From Chitinophaga sp. Cy-1792 (GTDB lineage Bacteria; Bacteroidota; Bacteroidia; Chitinophagales; Chitinophagaceae), in contig NZ_VWWO01000001.1 of the NCBI RefSeq assembly GCF_011752935.1, positions 992,001-1,056,000 of the forward strand: 64,000 bases of DNA, read 5' to 3'. The notes below the pieces were generated by a model. The model was not told the DNA's origin, did not search any database, and saw only the letters and a list, made by a program, of their open reading frames with translations. Shown here in pieces: positions 43,808 through 53,525 of this stretch (the stretch's first letter is position 1; every line of letters begins with the position of its first letter). Both the position numbers and the translations under genes were made by a program.

Positions 43808-46800
43808 ATGAAAAAAGAGCTACTACTTTGGCTGTTCGTGTTTGGCTGTGTGCTTAATTCAGTTGCACAGACCCGAACGATCGGCGGTAAAGTTAGTGAC
43901 GCTAAAGACGGCTCTGCTATTCCCGGTGTTACCGTTGTGATTAAAGGCACTACCAAGGGCGTTTTCACTACTGCAGATGGAACTTATAAATTGAATGGAG
44001 TTCCATCCGGATCCACACTAGTCTTCTCTTTTGTGGGGTATTTATCCAAGGAAGTACCAGTTGCTGCTGGCAACACTATCGATGTCGCGCTGGAAGCCGA
44101 CAAAAAACAACTCGGTGAAGTTGTAGTAACTGCAGTTGGTCTGAAAAAGAACGAGGCAGCATTGGGTTATTCCGTTGCTACCATAAAACCTGATCAGATT
44201 ACGCAGAAATCAGAACCTGATATGTTAAAAGGCCTGCAAGGTAAAGTTGCGGGTGTTGACATCAGAACTTCACAAGGTACACCAGGTGCCGCTACCCGTA
44301 TTAACATCCGTGGTAACACCTCTTTCTTCGGAAATAACGAGCCACTGATTGTAGTGGATGGAGTTCCTTACAACAATGACCAGATTACGACCTCTTCTCA
44401 GACTTCTGGTGGTGGTGCTTACTCAAGTGGTCTGTCCTCCCTCGACCCGAATGACATTGCTACAATGACCGTACTGAAAGGTGCTGCTGCTGCTGCACTG
44501 TATGGCTCAAGAGCATCTAACGGTGCGGTAGTAATTACTACCAAATCCGGTTCTTCAACACTCTCTAAGAGAAAAACTGAAGTAACCTATTCCTCCTCTA
44601 TCGCATTTGAAACTGTAGCCAGCTATCCTAAATACCAGAACTCTTATGGTGCTGGTAGCAGGTTTGTCTACAATGCAGCATCCAATGGTTCATGGGGTGC
44701 TCCTTTTGGCCAGGGCCTGGATTCAGTTCCTATCTGGCAGGATTATCAGACTGCTTATCCTGAATTATATCCTAAAGGATATATGATTCCTTATAAAGCG
44801 ATCCCAAATAACGTAAGAGATCTCTTCCGTACAGGTTTCATCTCTGAAAACTCAGTAAGTGCAAATGGTGGAAATGAAAAATCCTCTGTAAGCGCTACTG
44901 CTTCCTATATGAGCCAGGATGGTTATGTGCCTCACTCCAGCTTCAACCGTGGAAGTATGGCTGTTGGTGGTATCACCAGGCTGACGAATGGTCTGAATGT
45001 GAGTGGTAACTTTAGTTACAGCACCACTAACCAGCTGGGTTCTGAGTTTGGTGAAAACCAGGTAGATGGTGCGGCTTCTTCATTTGCCCGTAACCTGTTC
45101 CTGGCCAGAAACTGGGATATTGCCGGTTATCCTACACAGGATAAAAATGGTAACCCGATTTCGCCACTCACTGCACAATTCGATAACCCACTCTGGTCAT
45201 TTGCACACAATACTGTTAATACTAAAACTGACAGATATGTTGCAGGTCTGAAATTAAACTACGATATCCTTCCTTGGTTTAATGCCAGCTACCAGCTCGG
45301 TACGAACATCAATAACCTTACCCGTAAGGAAATCATTGATATCGGTTCCCGTGGTGCGTCCGGTCTGGGTCAGATTACTGAACAGAACTACCGCTTCGCT
45401 GAAATCGAGTCTAACCTGATTGGTACCTTCACACCGAAACTGAAAAATGAAGATTTCGGATTGAAAGGTATCATTGGTCATAACGTGAACCAGCGTACGA
45501 CTACTTCTACCATCATGATCGGTAACCAAATGGTGGTTCCGGGCGTATACAATCTTACAAACGTGAAGAGCGTACTGCCTTCTGAGGATGTATTCATCCA
45601 GAGAAGACTGTGGGGTGTATTCGCAGAACTCGATCTGGACTATAAGAAATGGTTGTTCCTGACTGTAACAGGTCGTAACGACTGGTCTTCTACCCTGCCT
45701 AAAAACAACCGTTCTTACTTCTATCCAAGTGTGTCCGGATCCTGGGTATTCACAGATGCCTTGAAAATCAAGAGCAGCTGGTTTGACTTTGGTAAATTAC
45801 GTGCAAGCTGGGCTAAGGTAGGCCGTGATGCTGATCCTTATCAACTGCAGAACATATTCTCCGTTAATATTCCTTTCCTGGGACAACCTGGAGCTATCCA
45901 GAATCCAACAGGTGGAAATGCTAACCTGAAACCAGAGTTTACACAAGATGTGGAAGTAGGTACAAACCTGGAATTCCTGAACCGCAGAATCACATTGGAT
46001 TTCGCATGGTACCAGAGAACTTCTACCAGCCTGATTGCACCGATCTCCTTAGGCCCATCCTCTGGTTATACACGTGTAATTGATAACTACGGTAAACTTT
46101 CCAACAAAGGTATTGAGGTAGACCTGGGTCTTACTCCGGTTAAAACCAAAGACTTCACCTGGAACCTGCACTGGATATTCACCCGTAACGTGAGCAAGGT
46201 GCTTGAACTGAAAGCAGGTGTAGATCGTCTGTTGCTGAATGGTGTACTCGACGAGGTTAGCCCTTACCTGGAAGCAGGTATGCCTTATGGTTACCTCAGA
46301 GGAACATTAGACGCACGTGATGCACAAGGTAATCTGCTGATCAATCCTAAAACAGGTCTGCTTATCAGATCTCCTAACCAGGGTATGATCGGTAATCCGA
46401 ATCCTGATTTCAAAACAGGTCTGACTACCACTTTCAGCTACAAAGGATTTTTCCTGAATGCATTGTTTGATCTGACCAGAGGTGGTGATATTTACTCTGT
46501 AACTGTAAGTAGTTTACTGGGTCGTGGTGTTACACTGGATACCAAAGATCGTGAGAAGACGCTTATCATTCCTGGTTACTATGGTGATGTTAATAATCCT
46601 GGTACACCACTGCTGGATAGCAAAGGAAACAAAATTCCAAATACCACTGCGATCTCAGTATTTGAGTCTTATTTCGGTGAGTCATTTGCTATCAACTCAG
46701 CAACAGAGTGGAACGTTTATGATGCTACAGTATATACCTTCCGTGAGTTAACATTCGGTTATGACTTCCCTAAATCTATGTTCAACAGAACTCCGATTGG

Positions 46801-46978
46801 TGGATTAACCCTTACACTCACAGGTAGAAACCTTTGGTTCTATGCTCCAGGTATGCCTAAATACACACATTTCAATCCTGAAGTGGGCAGCTTTGGTTCT
46901 ACGAACACACAAGGTATTGAACTGTCTGGCGCACCTACAACCCGCCGTTTTGGTGTGAACTTGAAAGTGACCTTCTAG
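43808..46978 (+). CDS. SusC/RagA-type TonB-dependent transporter 2
   Basis: A 1056-residue outer-membrane transporter, the longest of the three. Domains: signal peptide (1-20, cleaved after VAQ), carboxypeptidase-regulatory-like domain (about 24-103, GGKVSDAKDGSAIPGVTVV), plug (about 110-235, LGEVVVTAVGLKK; LDPNDIATMTVLKGAAAAALYGSRA) and the barrel, ending in RRFGVNLKVTF with the terminal aromatic residue used for BAM recognition. No STN domain. It has its own consensus promoter, and the SusD-like gene starts five bases after its stop. Confidence 0.92.
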   Translation: MKKELLLWLFVFGCVLNSVAQTRTIGGKVSDAKDGSAIPGVTVVIKGTTKGVFTTADGTYKLNGVPSGSTLVFSFVGYLSKEVPVAAGNTIDVALEADKKQLGEVVVTAVGLKKNEAALGYSVATIKPDQITQKSEPDMLKGLQGKVAGVDIRTSQGTPGAATRINIRGNTSFFGNNEPLIVVDGVPYNNDQITTSSQTSGGGAYSSGLSSLDPNDIATMTVLKGAAAAALYGSRASNGAVVITTKSGSSTLSKRKTEVTYSSSIAFETVASYPKYQNSYGAGSRFVYNAASNGSWGAPFGQGLDSVPIWQDYQTAYPELYPKGYMIPYKAIPNNVRDLFRTGFISENSVSANGGNEKSSVSATASYMSQDGYVPHSSFNRGSMAVGGITRLTNGLNVSGNFSYSTTNQLGSEFGENQVDGAASSFARNLFLARNWDIAGYPTQDKNGNPISPLTAQFDNPLWSFAHNTVNTKTDRYVAGLKLNYDILPWFNASYQLGTNINNLTRKEIIDIGSRGASGLGQITEQNYRFAEIESNLIGTFTPKLKNEDFGLKGIIGHNVNQRTTTSTIMIGNQMVVPGVYNLTNVKSVLPSEDVFIQRRLWGVFAELDLDYKKWLFLTVTGRNDWSSTLPKNNRSYFYPSVSGSWVFTDALKIKSSWFDFGKLRASWAKVGRDADPYQLQNIFSVNIPFLGQPGAIQNPTGGNANLKPEFTQDVEVGTNLEFLNRRITLDFAWYQRTSTSLIAPISLGPSSGYTRVIDNYGKLSNKGIEVDLGLTPVKTKDFTWNLHWIFTRNVSKVLELKAGVDRLLLNGVLDEVSPYLEAGMPYGYLRGTLDARDAQGNLLINPKTGLLIRSPNQGMIGNPNPDFKTGLTTTFSYKGFFLNALFDLTRGGDIYSVTVSSLLGRGVTLDTKDREKTLIIPGYYGDVNNPGTPLLDSKGNKIPNTTAISVFESYFGESFAINSATEWNVYDATVYTFRELTFGYDFPKSMFNRTPIGGLTLTLTGRNLWFYAPGMPKYTHFNPEVGSFGSTNTQGIELSGAPTTRRFGVNLKVTF

Positions 46979-46983
46979 TATTC

Positions 46984-48750
46984 ATGAAAAACATTCAATC
47001 GATGAAAAAAGTTAGATACATATTATTGGGGGGACTATTAGTTGCAGCTGCTGGTTGTACTAAGGGTTTTCTCGATATTAACCAAGACCCGAATAACCCG
47101 ACGAAAGTAACATTGCCGCAAATGTTACCTACCTGCGAACAAGGCCTTGCATATTGCCTTGGTTACAGTAACAGTAACCGCGGTGCTATTGGTCTGTCGG
47201 AAGTACTGGGTGTATACATGCACCAGGTAACCGTACGTGAGTCGCAGGACCAGTATGGCGCAACCGGTAGCCAGTTTGATATCAACGGCGCCTGGACACA
47301 ATTCTATAGTGCACAGGCAACCAATGGTAATGGTATCATAGGGTTTCTGCAGAATACAGATGTATTGATCAAACAGGCTGATGACGGAGGAAATAAAGTT
47401 TACTCTGGTATCGGTCGTGTGATGAAAGCATATGGCATGAGCCAGTTTGTAGATGCTTTTGCAGATGTACCATATTCAGAAGCTAACCAGTTTTCTGAAA
47501 ACGGAAATGGTTATCCTCACTTTGACAAAGGTGCGGACATCTATCCGCAGCTGCTGGCTTTGCTGGATACAGCTATTGTAAACCTTGCAACGCCTAATGG
47601 TCTTGTACCTAAGACAGATGACGTAATCTTCGGAGGTAACATCAATTCCTGGCGCAAGACAGCGAAAAGTATCAAATTGAAACTGCTGGTGCAGCAACGT
47701 CTTGTTAAAGATGTATCTGCAGATGTTTCTGCCTTAATTTCAGGTGGAGACCTTATTAGCAGCACTGCTACCAGTTTCATGATGCCTTATGGTGCCGGAA
47801 CTTCTCCTGATGACAGGAACCCTGGTTACAATGATTACTATGCAACGCAGCGTTCTCATTATCAAAGCCCATGGTTCTATGAAATCCTGAAAGGTTACAG
47901 AGCTCCGTTTAATAACATCGAAGATCCGCGTATTCCTTACTACTTCTTTAATCAGAATACAGCAGGTGATGCTGCACAGAATATTACTGACTATCGTGAT
48001 GGTGCATTTATTTCTATCCTGTTCGGTTCAAGCGGCCCAGGTAGAGATGGTTCCCAGGATAAGAGTATGACTGTATTCGGTATGTACCCTGTTGGTGGAA
48101 GATTTGACCAGAACTACTATTCAACCGGTGGTGCAGGTGATGATACCCTTGTTGTTACCAGTACTTCGGCTACCGGTGCAGCTCCGCTTCGTATGCTTAC
48201 CTATGCAGATGTACTCTATCTGCAGGCAGAGTGTATCAATACGGGCTTAGTTGCCGGTGATGAAAGAACAGTGCTGAAAAACGCTATCCAGGAGTCATTT
48301 AACATGGTAGACTTAGTAGTTACCCGCGCTAAAGGTGCTCAGGATGTTCCCTCTTTTGCCACTACTGATGCTGCGAAAGCAAAAACCTACATTGATAAAG
48401 TGATGGCTGTTTATGATGGCCGCGGAGCAGGAAGTCCACGTCTGGAGCTGATCATGACCCAGAAATGGATTCAGAGCTTTGGCTTTAGCTGTGATCAGTA
48501 TAGCGATTACCGTCGTACAGGTTTCCCTGTGTTATTTGATCCGAATAACCCTTCACAGGCACCTGGAGGATTCTTCCAGCCACCAATTAACGGTGATCCA
48601 ACCCATCCTGGCGCACAACCTAAAGTGCCGGTAAGTTGCGGTAGAAAATATCCGTTATCATTACCATGGCCTACAGATGAACTGAACGTAAACCGAAATG
48701 CTCCGGCTCAGAAATTACCAGATTCATATCCGGTGTTCTGGGATAAATAG
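46984..48750 (+). CDS. SusD-like lipoprotein 2
   Basis: A 588-residue surface lipoprotein with lipobox AAAGC (C25, or C19 if Met7 at 47002 is the start). FLDINQDPNNPTKVTLPQMLP is the opening of the larger SusD-like group, followed by VMKAYGMSQFVDAFADVPYSEA and the C-terminal ELIMTQKWIQSFGFSCDQYSDYRRTGFP. It is longer than the classic SusD (about 500) and of a different subfamily from the SusD proteins 1 and 3 here. It is translationally close to SusC 2 (five-base gap) and is followed after 30 bases by a third lipoprotein. Confidence 0.9.
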   Translation: MKNIQSMKKVRYILLGGLLVAAAGCTKGFLDINQDPNNPTKVTLPQMLPTCEQGLAYCLGYSNSNRGAIGLSEVLGVYMHQVTVRESQDQYGATGSQFDINGAWTQFYSAQATNGNGIIGFLQNTDVLIKQADDGGNKVYSGIGRVMKAYGMSQFVDAFADVPYSEANQFSENGNGYPHFDKGADIYPQLLALLDTAIVNLATPNGLVPKTDDVIFGGNINSWRKTAKSIKLKLLVQQRLVKDVSADVSALISGGDLISSTATSFMMPYGAGTSPDDRNPGYNDYYATQRSHYQSPWFYEILKGYRAPFNNIEDPRIPYYFFNQNTAGDAAQNITDYRDGAFISILFGSSGPGRDGSQDKSMTVFGMYPVGGRFDQNYYSTGGAGDDTLVVTSTSATGAAPLRMLTYADVLYLQAECINTGLVAGDERTVLKNAIQESFNMVDLVVTRAKGAQDVPSFATTDAAKAKTYIDKVMAVYDGRGAGSPRLELIMTQKWIQSFGFSCDQYSDYRRTGFPVLFDPNNPSQAPGGFFQPPINGDPTHPGAQPKVPVSCGRKYPLSLPWPTDELNVNRNAPAQKLPDSYPVFWDK

Positions 48751-48780
48751 TGGCATTGTAAAGCATTAAAATTTGCAAGT

Positions 48781-49707
48781 ATGAAGAAATTAAATAGTTT
48801 GATTATAATGCTTCTTGCGGTTTGTGTTTTCTATGCATGCCGTAAGAACGACAACCCTAAATTACCTGATGGTATCACGGAAGGTGTGTTGCCGAGTCTG
48901 GTACAGGACACCACTGGTGATGTGCTGATTCAGAACATGAGTACCTTTAAAACTGCTTTCCAGGTTGGTCTGTATTTTCCTAATGCAGAAAAACCTAAAA
49001 AAGCAGATCTGCAGGTTGTAATGAACAACAACTATAATAATATCAAAACCTTTCAGGCTGATATCACTACCTTCCCGACAAATGTAAGTATTACAGGGCC
49101 TCAACTGGCTACCTTGTTCGGATTGGACGTGAACAATGTTCCAACAAACACCAGCTTTAAATTTGGTCTGGATATTACTACACAGGATGGAAAGGTAACC
49201 AAACAGTTTCAATACGGAATTGGTGCAAAGGGAGACTCTGTTGCCATTAATCCTTATGGAGCGGATGCATTGACACTGCCGACTACCACCGGTGACCAGG
49301 TTATCGTTGTTGCGATTACTTACACTGTTGTATGTCCGTTGGTAATGTCTAACTATGCCAGTACAACCGGTCAGACACAGTATACTCTGGACGATCCTGA
49401 TTTCTGGGAAGATACCTATCCGGTGACTTTGCAGAGAAGCGCTTCTGATTCTACCAAACTCACTTTGTCTGGATATGTACAGTCTCCAACTGCGCAATTT
49501 GTTATTCAGGCTAACGTGAAGACACAAAAAGCCAGCGTTGCAAAACAGGTTTATGCTGCCAAATTACCTGGTACGTCATACACTAACCCTACCGTTTCTG
49601 GTGCTGGTAACTTCAGTGCATGTGATACTTCTATCATATTGTCGCTGACTAATACTGTAGATCAGGGTAGCTTTGGAACTGCCAATATTACGATCAAACA
49701 TAATTAA
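48781..49707 (+). CDS. Lipoprotein at the SusE position
   Basis: A 308-residue lipoprotein with lipobox VFYAC (C20). The mature part is beta-rich with an N-terminal LPSLVQDTTGDVL region, a middle segment of Ig-like pattern, and a C-terminal half with TVVCPLVMSNYASTTG and YTLDDPDFWEDTYPV. I do not recognise a named domain. By position behind SusC and SusD it may be a second surface substrate-binding lipoprotein, as SusE/SusF are, but sequence similarity to those is not evident. It ends the unit at a strong terminator. Confidence 0.75.
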   Translation: MKKLNSLIIMLLAVCVFYACRKNDNPKLPDGITEGVLPSLVQDTTGDVLIQNMSTFKTAFQVGLYFPNAEKPKKADLQVVMNNNYNNIKTFQADITTFPTNVSITGPQLATLFGLDVNNVPTNTSFKFGLDITTQDGKVTKQFQYGIGAKGDSVAINPYGADALTLPTTTGDQVIVVAITYTVVCPLVMSNYASTTGQTQYTLDDPDFWEDTYPVTLQRSASDSTKLTLSGYVQSPTAQFVIQANVKTQKASVAKQVYAAKLPGTSYTNPTVSGAGNFSACDTSIILSLTNTVDQGSFGTANITIKHN

Positions 49708-49730
49708 CAGACTTCTTTGTTAATATACGG

Positions 49731-49760
49731 CCGCCTCAACAGAGTTGAGGCGGTTTTTTT
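49731..49760 (+). terminator. Intrinsic terminator after SusCD unit 2
   Basis: Perfect ten-base stem CCGCCTCAAC/GTTGAGGCGG (49731-49740, 49744-49753), followed by seven T. Confidence 0.93.
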
Positions 49761-49894
49761 GTTTATAGGGCTATTACATTTTATCCTTCGGATAAACCAT
49801 TGCTACATATTATATTCCATATATCCCTTTTTCTAATCTTAACATTTCTTTAATAATAACACGAATGTGTTATGTTTTGACTTTTTCTTTACAT

Positions 49895-49902
49895 TATATT
49901 TG
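49895..49902 (+). promoter_or_regulatory. -7 box of the third susC
   Basis: TATATTTG matches TAnnTTTG. The nearest TTTG (49876-49879) is only 15 bases upstream, short of the usual spacing. Confidence 0.5.
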
Positions 49903-50071
49903 CTAGCACATAATGAGGAAGGAGTTCCTCAACAGGACAATAAAATCTAATTGCTTAAGGAAGAATTGAATTGATCTAAATTGCTTATGAGGGAACAAAC
50001 TTGCCAACAAGAAAATCCCCACATTTTATTGAGATAGTATCTGCATAAAAACGAAGGTTTTTATGGGAGAT

Positions 50072-50107
50072 CTCTTTACCTGATGAATTTCAGCAAGAGC
50101 TTTTTTT
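50072..50107 (+). terminator. Attenuator-like hairpin in the third susC leader
   Basis: CTCTT/AAGAG (50072-50076, 50095-50099) and CTGA/TCAG (50080-50083, 50090-50093) stack across a small asymmetric loop, followed by C and seven T (50101-50107). It is weaker than the other terminators, and sits inside the leader about 280 bases before the start codon. Confidence 0.4.
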
Positions 50108-50235
50108 CAATAGTATTGTAGCAGTCATGTGAAAAGAGCCAGTGTTGTAATGGGGAAGACTTTAAGTAGCATAAGAATCAGAAACATTATTATTTGCTTG
50201 TAATGACTAGTTCAGTTAGTATCATTTTGCTTATG

Positions 50236-50249
50236 TAGTATTGGTTTTT
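50236..50249 (+). promoter_or_regulatory. Shared leader motif, copy in third susC
   Basis: TAGTATTGGTTTTT, identical to 43728-43741 before the second susC. Here it lies 153 bases before the start codon. Confidence 0.4.
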
Positions 50250-50388
50250 CTTTGGCCATAATAAGGCTTCAATAGTTTAAAGTATTGTACTTGGTAAAAT
50301 AAAAGCATACCTGCTTAATGGCATACCTATGCACTAAATCATCCATCTACCACCGTTTTACTTTTTATTTTTCTAATCAAGATCGCTT

Positions 50389-53300
50389 ATGAAGAAAGGG
50401 TTATTCCTGGGATTGTTAGCAATCCTAAGTGTTTTCCAGGCACTTGCACAATCCAGAACGATTACCGGTAAGGTAACCGACGCAAAAGATGGATCGGCAC
50501 TTCCTGGTGTTACCGTTAAGGTACCAGGTACTGGTATCGGTACGCTCACCTCCCCGAACGGAGAGTTTAAATTAACAATTGGCGACAAAGTAGCTACGTT
50601 GGAGTTTTCCTTCGTTGGTTACATGGTCCAGAAAGTGAACGTTGCTAACAGAAGCAGCGTGAATGTAGTGCTGGAAGGTGACCAGAAAGCACTGAGTGAA
50701 GTTGTTGTAGTTGGTTATGGTACTCAGGAACGTAAAAACGTAACTGCTTCCATTGCCAGCATTAATGGTGCTGCACTGAAAAACAATGCTTCTCCTTCAG
50801 TTGACCGCCAGCTGGCAGGTCAGGTGAGTGGTGTGCAGGCAACTGTAGCAAGTGGTGTACTGGGTCAGCCGGCTCGTATCCGTATCCGCGGTACAAACTC
50901 ACTGAGCTCCAGCGCAGATCCACTGTACGTAATTGATGGAGTTCCTATTATCACAGGAAACCAGAGCGGTGTTACGCCTAATAACCCATTAGGTGATCTG
51001 AATCCGAACGATATCGAAAGCATGGAAGTGCTGAAAGATGGTTCTGCAACTGCTATCTATGGTTCACGTGCAGCGAACGGTGTGGTGTTGATCACTACTA
51101 AAAAAGGTAAGCAAGGTAAAGCCAAAATCAACTATGATGCATGGTTTGCTGCTGCTACTCCAGCAAAGAAATTTGACCTGTTGAATGCAGAGGAGTTTGT
51201 TACTATCGCAAATGAAAAATTTGCGAATGTTAGTGATACTTCAAAAGCTCGTCTGTTGGCTAAACCAGGTGGTGGATTCTACGATACCGACTGGCAGAAG
51301 GAAGTAATGAGAACAGGATTTCAGCAGAATCACTCTCTGTCTGTAAGTGGTGCAACAGAAACTACGAACTACTATTTTTCACTTGGTTATACAGATATGA
51401 ACGGTATGCTGGTTGGAAACAATCAGAAAAAGTACCAGGCTCGTATGCGCATTGAACAGAAAGCATTCAATGTTGTAACTGTTGGTCTGAATGCTAATAT
51501 CGCACATGTGACCAATAATGGGTTTAATACCAGTGCAAATGCTACCGGTAACAACATGGCCAGTGCTTTACGTGCATTGCCAAACGTTCCTGTGTTTAAT
51601 GCAGATGGAACCTATAATGTAAACTGGACAGAGAATGCCCTGGGTCAAGGTGCTAACTCAAAGTGGATCGATGATAAATATCCGAATCCAAGATTTACTT
51701 TAGATAATAATGTTTACAGAAGCAAAAACCTGAACGTTACTGGTAATACCTTTGTGAACGTTGAAGTGATGAAAGGGCTGAACCTGAGAACTCAACTTGG
51801 TATTAACCTGCTGAACGGAGAAGATTATCTCTACTGGTCTCCTAAACATGGTGATGGTTATGGTCAGAAAGGTTATGTTATGCAACAGTATATTCCTAGC
51901 TTCCGTTACAACTGGGCTAATACCCTGTCTTACAACAAAAACATTGGTAAGCATAACATCAATGCAGTAGCTGGTTTTGAATTGCAGAAAAGCAACGAAA
52001 GATCATTCTTTGCAGAAGGTAATAACCTGAGCACTACTTACTTCAGTGGTGAAAACATCATCGACAAGTCACTGAGTCCAATGACAATTGGTGGTGGTAT
52101 TATCGAGAGAGCATTCAGGTCAATGTTTGCACGTGCATCCTATGCATATGCAGATCGTTACATTTTGAGTGCGACTATACGTAGAGATGCAATTTCTGCA
52201 CTGCCTCCGGGTAAACAGAATGCAAATCTGCCAGGTGTATCCGCAGGTTGGAGACTTTCACAAGAAAACTTCTTCAAAGAAGGAAGCATTGCAAATGTTA
52301 TCAGCAACCTGAAAATCCGTGGTGGTTATGCTAAGGTTGGTAACGTGGAAATTGGTGCATATCCATACTATGGTTCTTACTCAGGTGCTAACTACGGTAC
52401 ATTGAATGGTTTCGTTTACAGTCAGGTATACAATCCAAATCTGACCTTCGAAACCAGTAAGAAAGTTAACATTGGTTTTGACCTGGGTCTGTTAAGAGAC
52501 CGTATCACCGTTACTGCTGATTACTTCAACAATAACATCGATGGTATGATTCTCCAGGCGCCTGTTGCTCCTTCGCTCGGTATTCCTAATGCCAGCAAGC
52601 CGAACGTTATTTCAATGAACATTGGAAAAATGTATAACCGCGGTGCTGAGCTCTCTGTAACTAGTATCAATATTCAGAAAGGGGATTTCCAGTGGACAAC
52701 TACTGCGAATGTAACCTTTGTTAAAAACCAGGTACAGAAACTGGCTAACGGAGATATCTCCTACGCTTATAACGTAACCCGTGAAGGTCGTTCAGTAGGT
52801 GAATTCTATGGTTATGTATATAGAGGTGTAAACGCCGCTAACGGTAACCCAATCTATGAGAAAGCTGACGGTTCCCTTGTACAGGCTTCCGTGCCAAATA
52901 ACGCATACTACGTTTATGACGCTTCAAAACCAGCGGATATGGTAACTAAGTCTTCCCTGGGTGTTGATGACAAACGTTTCCTTGGTCAGGCAACTCCAAC
53001 CTACTATGGTGGTCTGAATAACACTGTCAACTACAAAGGTTTTGATTTCAATATCTTCTTCTCTTTTGCAGGTGGCAATAAAATCATGAACGTTACCCGT
53101 CAGGAAACACTGAATAACCAGAAATTCCAGAACAACGGAAAGGAAATCCTGAACCGTTGGACTCCTACTAACACGGTTACTGACGTACCAAAAATGTATT
53201 ATGGCTCAGATGCGTTCCTGTTACTTACTGGAAATGCTACCTCCCGTTTTGTTGAGGATGCAAGCTTCATCCGCGCTCAGAACATCGGTTTAGGTTACAC

Positions 53301-53514
53301 TGTGCCTTCTGATCTGCTGAAAAAAGCACGCATTAACAGTGCCCGTTTCTACTTCCAGGTACAGAATGCTTTTGTAATCACTAAGTACAGCGGTGCTGAT
53401 CCTGAGCTGAACTACTATACTAGTGGAGCAAATGCAAACCTGCAACCAGGCTTGGATATGAGTACTTCTCCAATTCCTCGTACCTATACTTTCGGTGTAA
53501 ACATTGGTCTGTAA
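50389..53514 (+). CDS. SusC/RagA-type TonB-dependent transporter 3
   Basis: A 1041-residue outer-membrane transporter. Domains: signal peptide (1-20, cleaved after ALAQ), carboxypeptidase-regulatory-like domain (about 24-103, GKVTDAKDGSALPGVTVKV), plug (about 108-230, LSEVVVVGYGTQERKNVTAS; DPLYVIDGVPI; NPNDIESMEVLKDGSATAIYGSRA) and the barrel ending RTYTFGVNIGL. VVVGYGTQ-type motif matches the common SusC signature. No STN domain. The SusD gene starts 11 bases after its stop. The plug and N-terminal domain are closer to transporter 2 than to 1 by eye. Confidence 0.93.
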   Translation: MKKGLFLGLLAILSVFQALAQSRTITGKVTDAKDGSALPGVTVKVPGTGIGTLTSPNGEFKLTIGDKVATLEFSFVGYMVQKVNVANRSSVNVVLEGDQKALSEVVVVGYGTQERKNVTASIASINGAALKNNASPSVDRQLAGQVSGVQATVASGVLGQPARIRIRGTNSLSSSADPLYVIDGVPIITGNQSGVTPNNPLGDLNPNDIESMEVLKDGSATAIYGSRAANGVVLITTKKGKQGKAKINYDAWFAAATPAKKFDLLNAEEFVTIANEKFANVSDTSKARLLAKPGGGFYDTDWQKEVMRTGFQQNHSLSVSGATETTNYYFSLGYTDMNGMLVGNNQKKYQARMRIEQKAFNVVTVGLNANIAHVTNNGFNTSANATGNNMASALRALPNVPVFNADGTYNVNWTENALGQGANSKWIDDKYPNPRFTLDNNVYRSKNLNVTGNTFVNVEVMKGLNLRTQLGINLLNGEDYLYWSPKHGDGYGQKGYVMQQYIPSFRYNWANTLSYNKNIGKHNINAVAGFELQKSNERSFFAEGNNLSTTYFSGENIIDKSLSPMTIGGGIIERAFRSMFARASYAYADRYILSATIRRDAISALPPGKQNANLPGVSAGWRLSQENFFKEGSIANVISNLKIRGGYAKVGNVEIGAYPYYGSYSGANYGTLNGFVYSQVYNPNLTFETSKKVNIGFDLGLLRDRITVTADYFNNNIDGMILQAPVAPSLGIPNASKPNVISMNIGKMYNRGAELSVTSINIQKGDFQWTTTANVTFVKNQVQKLANGDISYAYNVTREGRSVGEFYGYVYRGVNAANGNPIYEKADGSLVQASVPNNAYYVYDASKPADMVTKSSLGVDDKRFLGQATPTYYGGLNNTVNYKGFDFNIFFSFAGGNKIMNVTRQETLNNQKFQNNGKEILNRWTPTNTVTDVPKMYYGSDAFLLLTGNATSRFVEDASFIRAQNIGLGYTVPSDLLKKARINSARFYFQVQNAFVITKYSGADPELNYYTSGANANLQPGLDMSTSPIPRTYTFGVNIGL

Positions 53515-53525
53515 AAAATTGAAAT

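Larger units (their letters stand above)
49761..50388 (+). other. Upstream region and very long leader of the third susC
   Basis: About 630 bases without a supported gene: a -7 box at 49895-49902, a small hairpin GAGGAA/TTCCTC at 49915-49930, an attenuator-like hairpin at 50072-50107, and the shared motif at 50236-50249. If transcription begins near 49909 the leader is about 480 bases. Confidence 0.5.
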
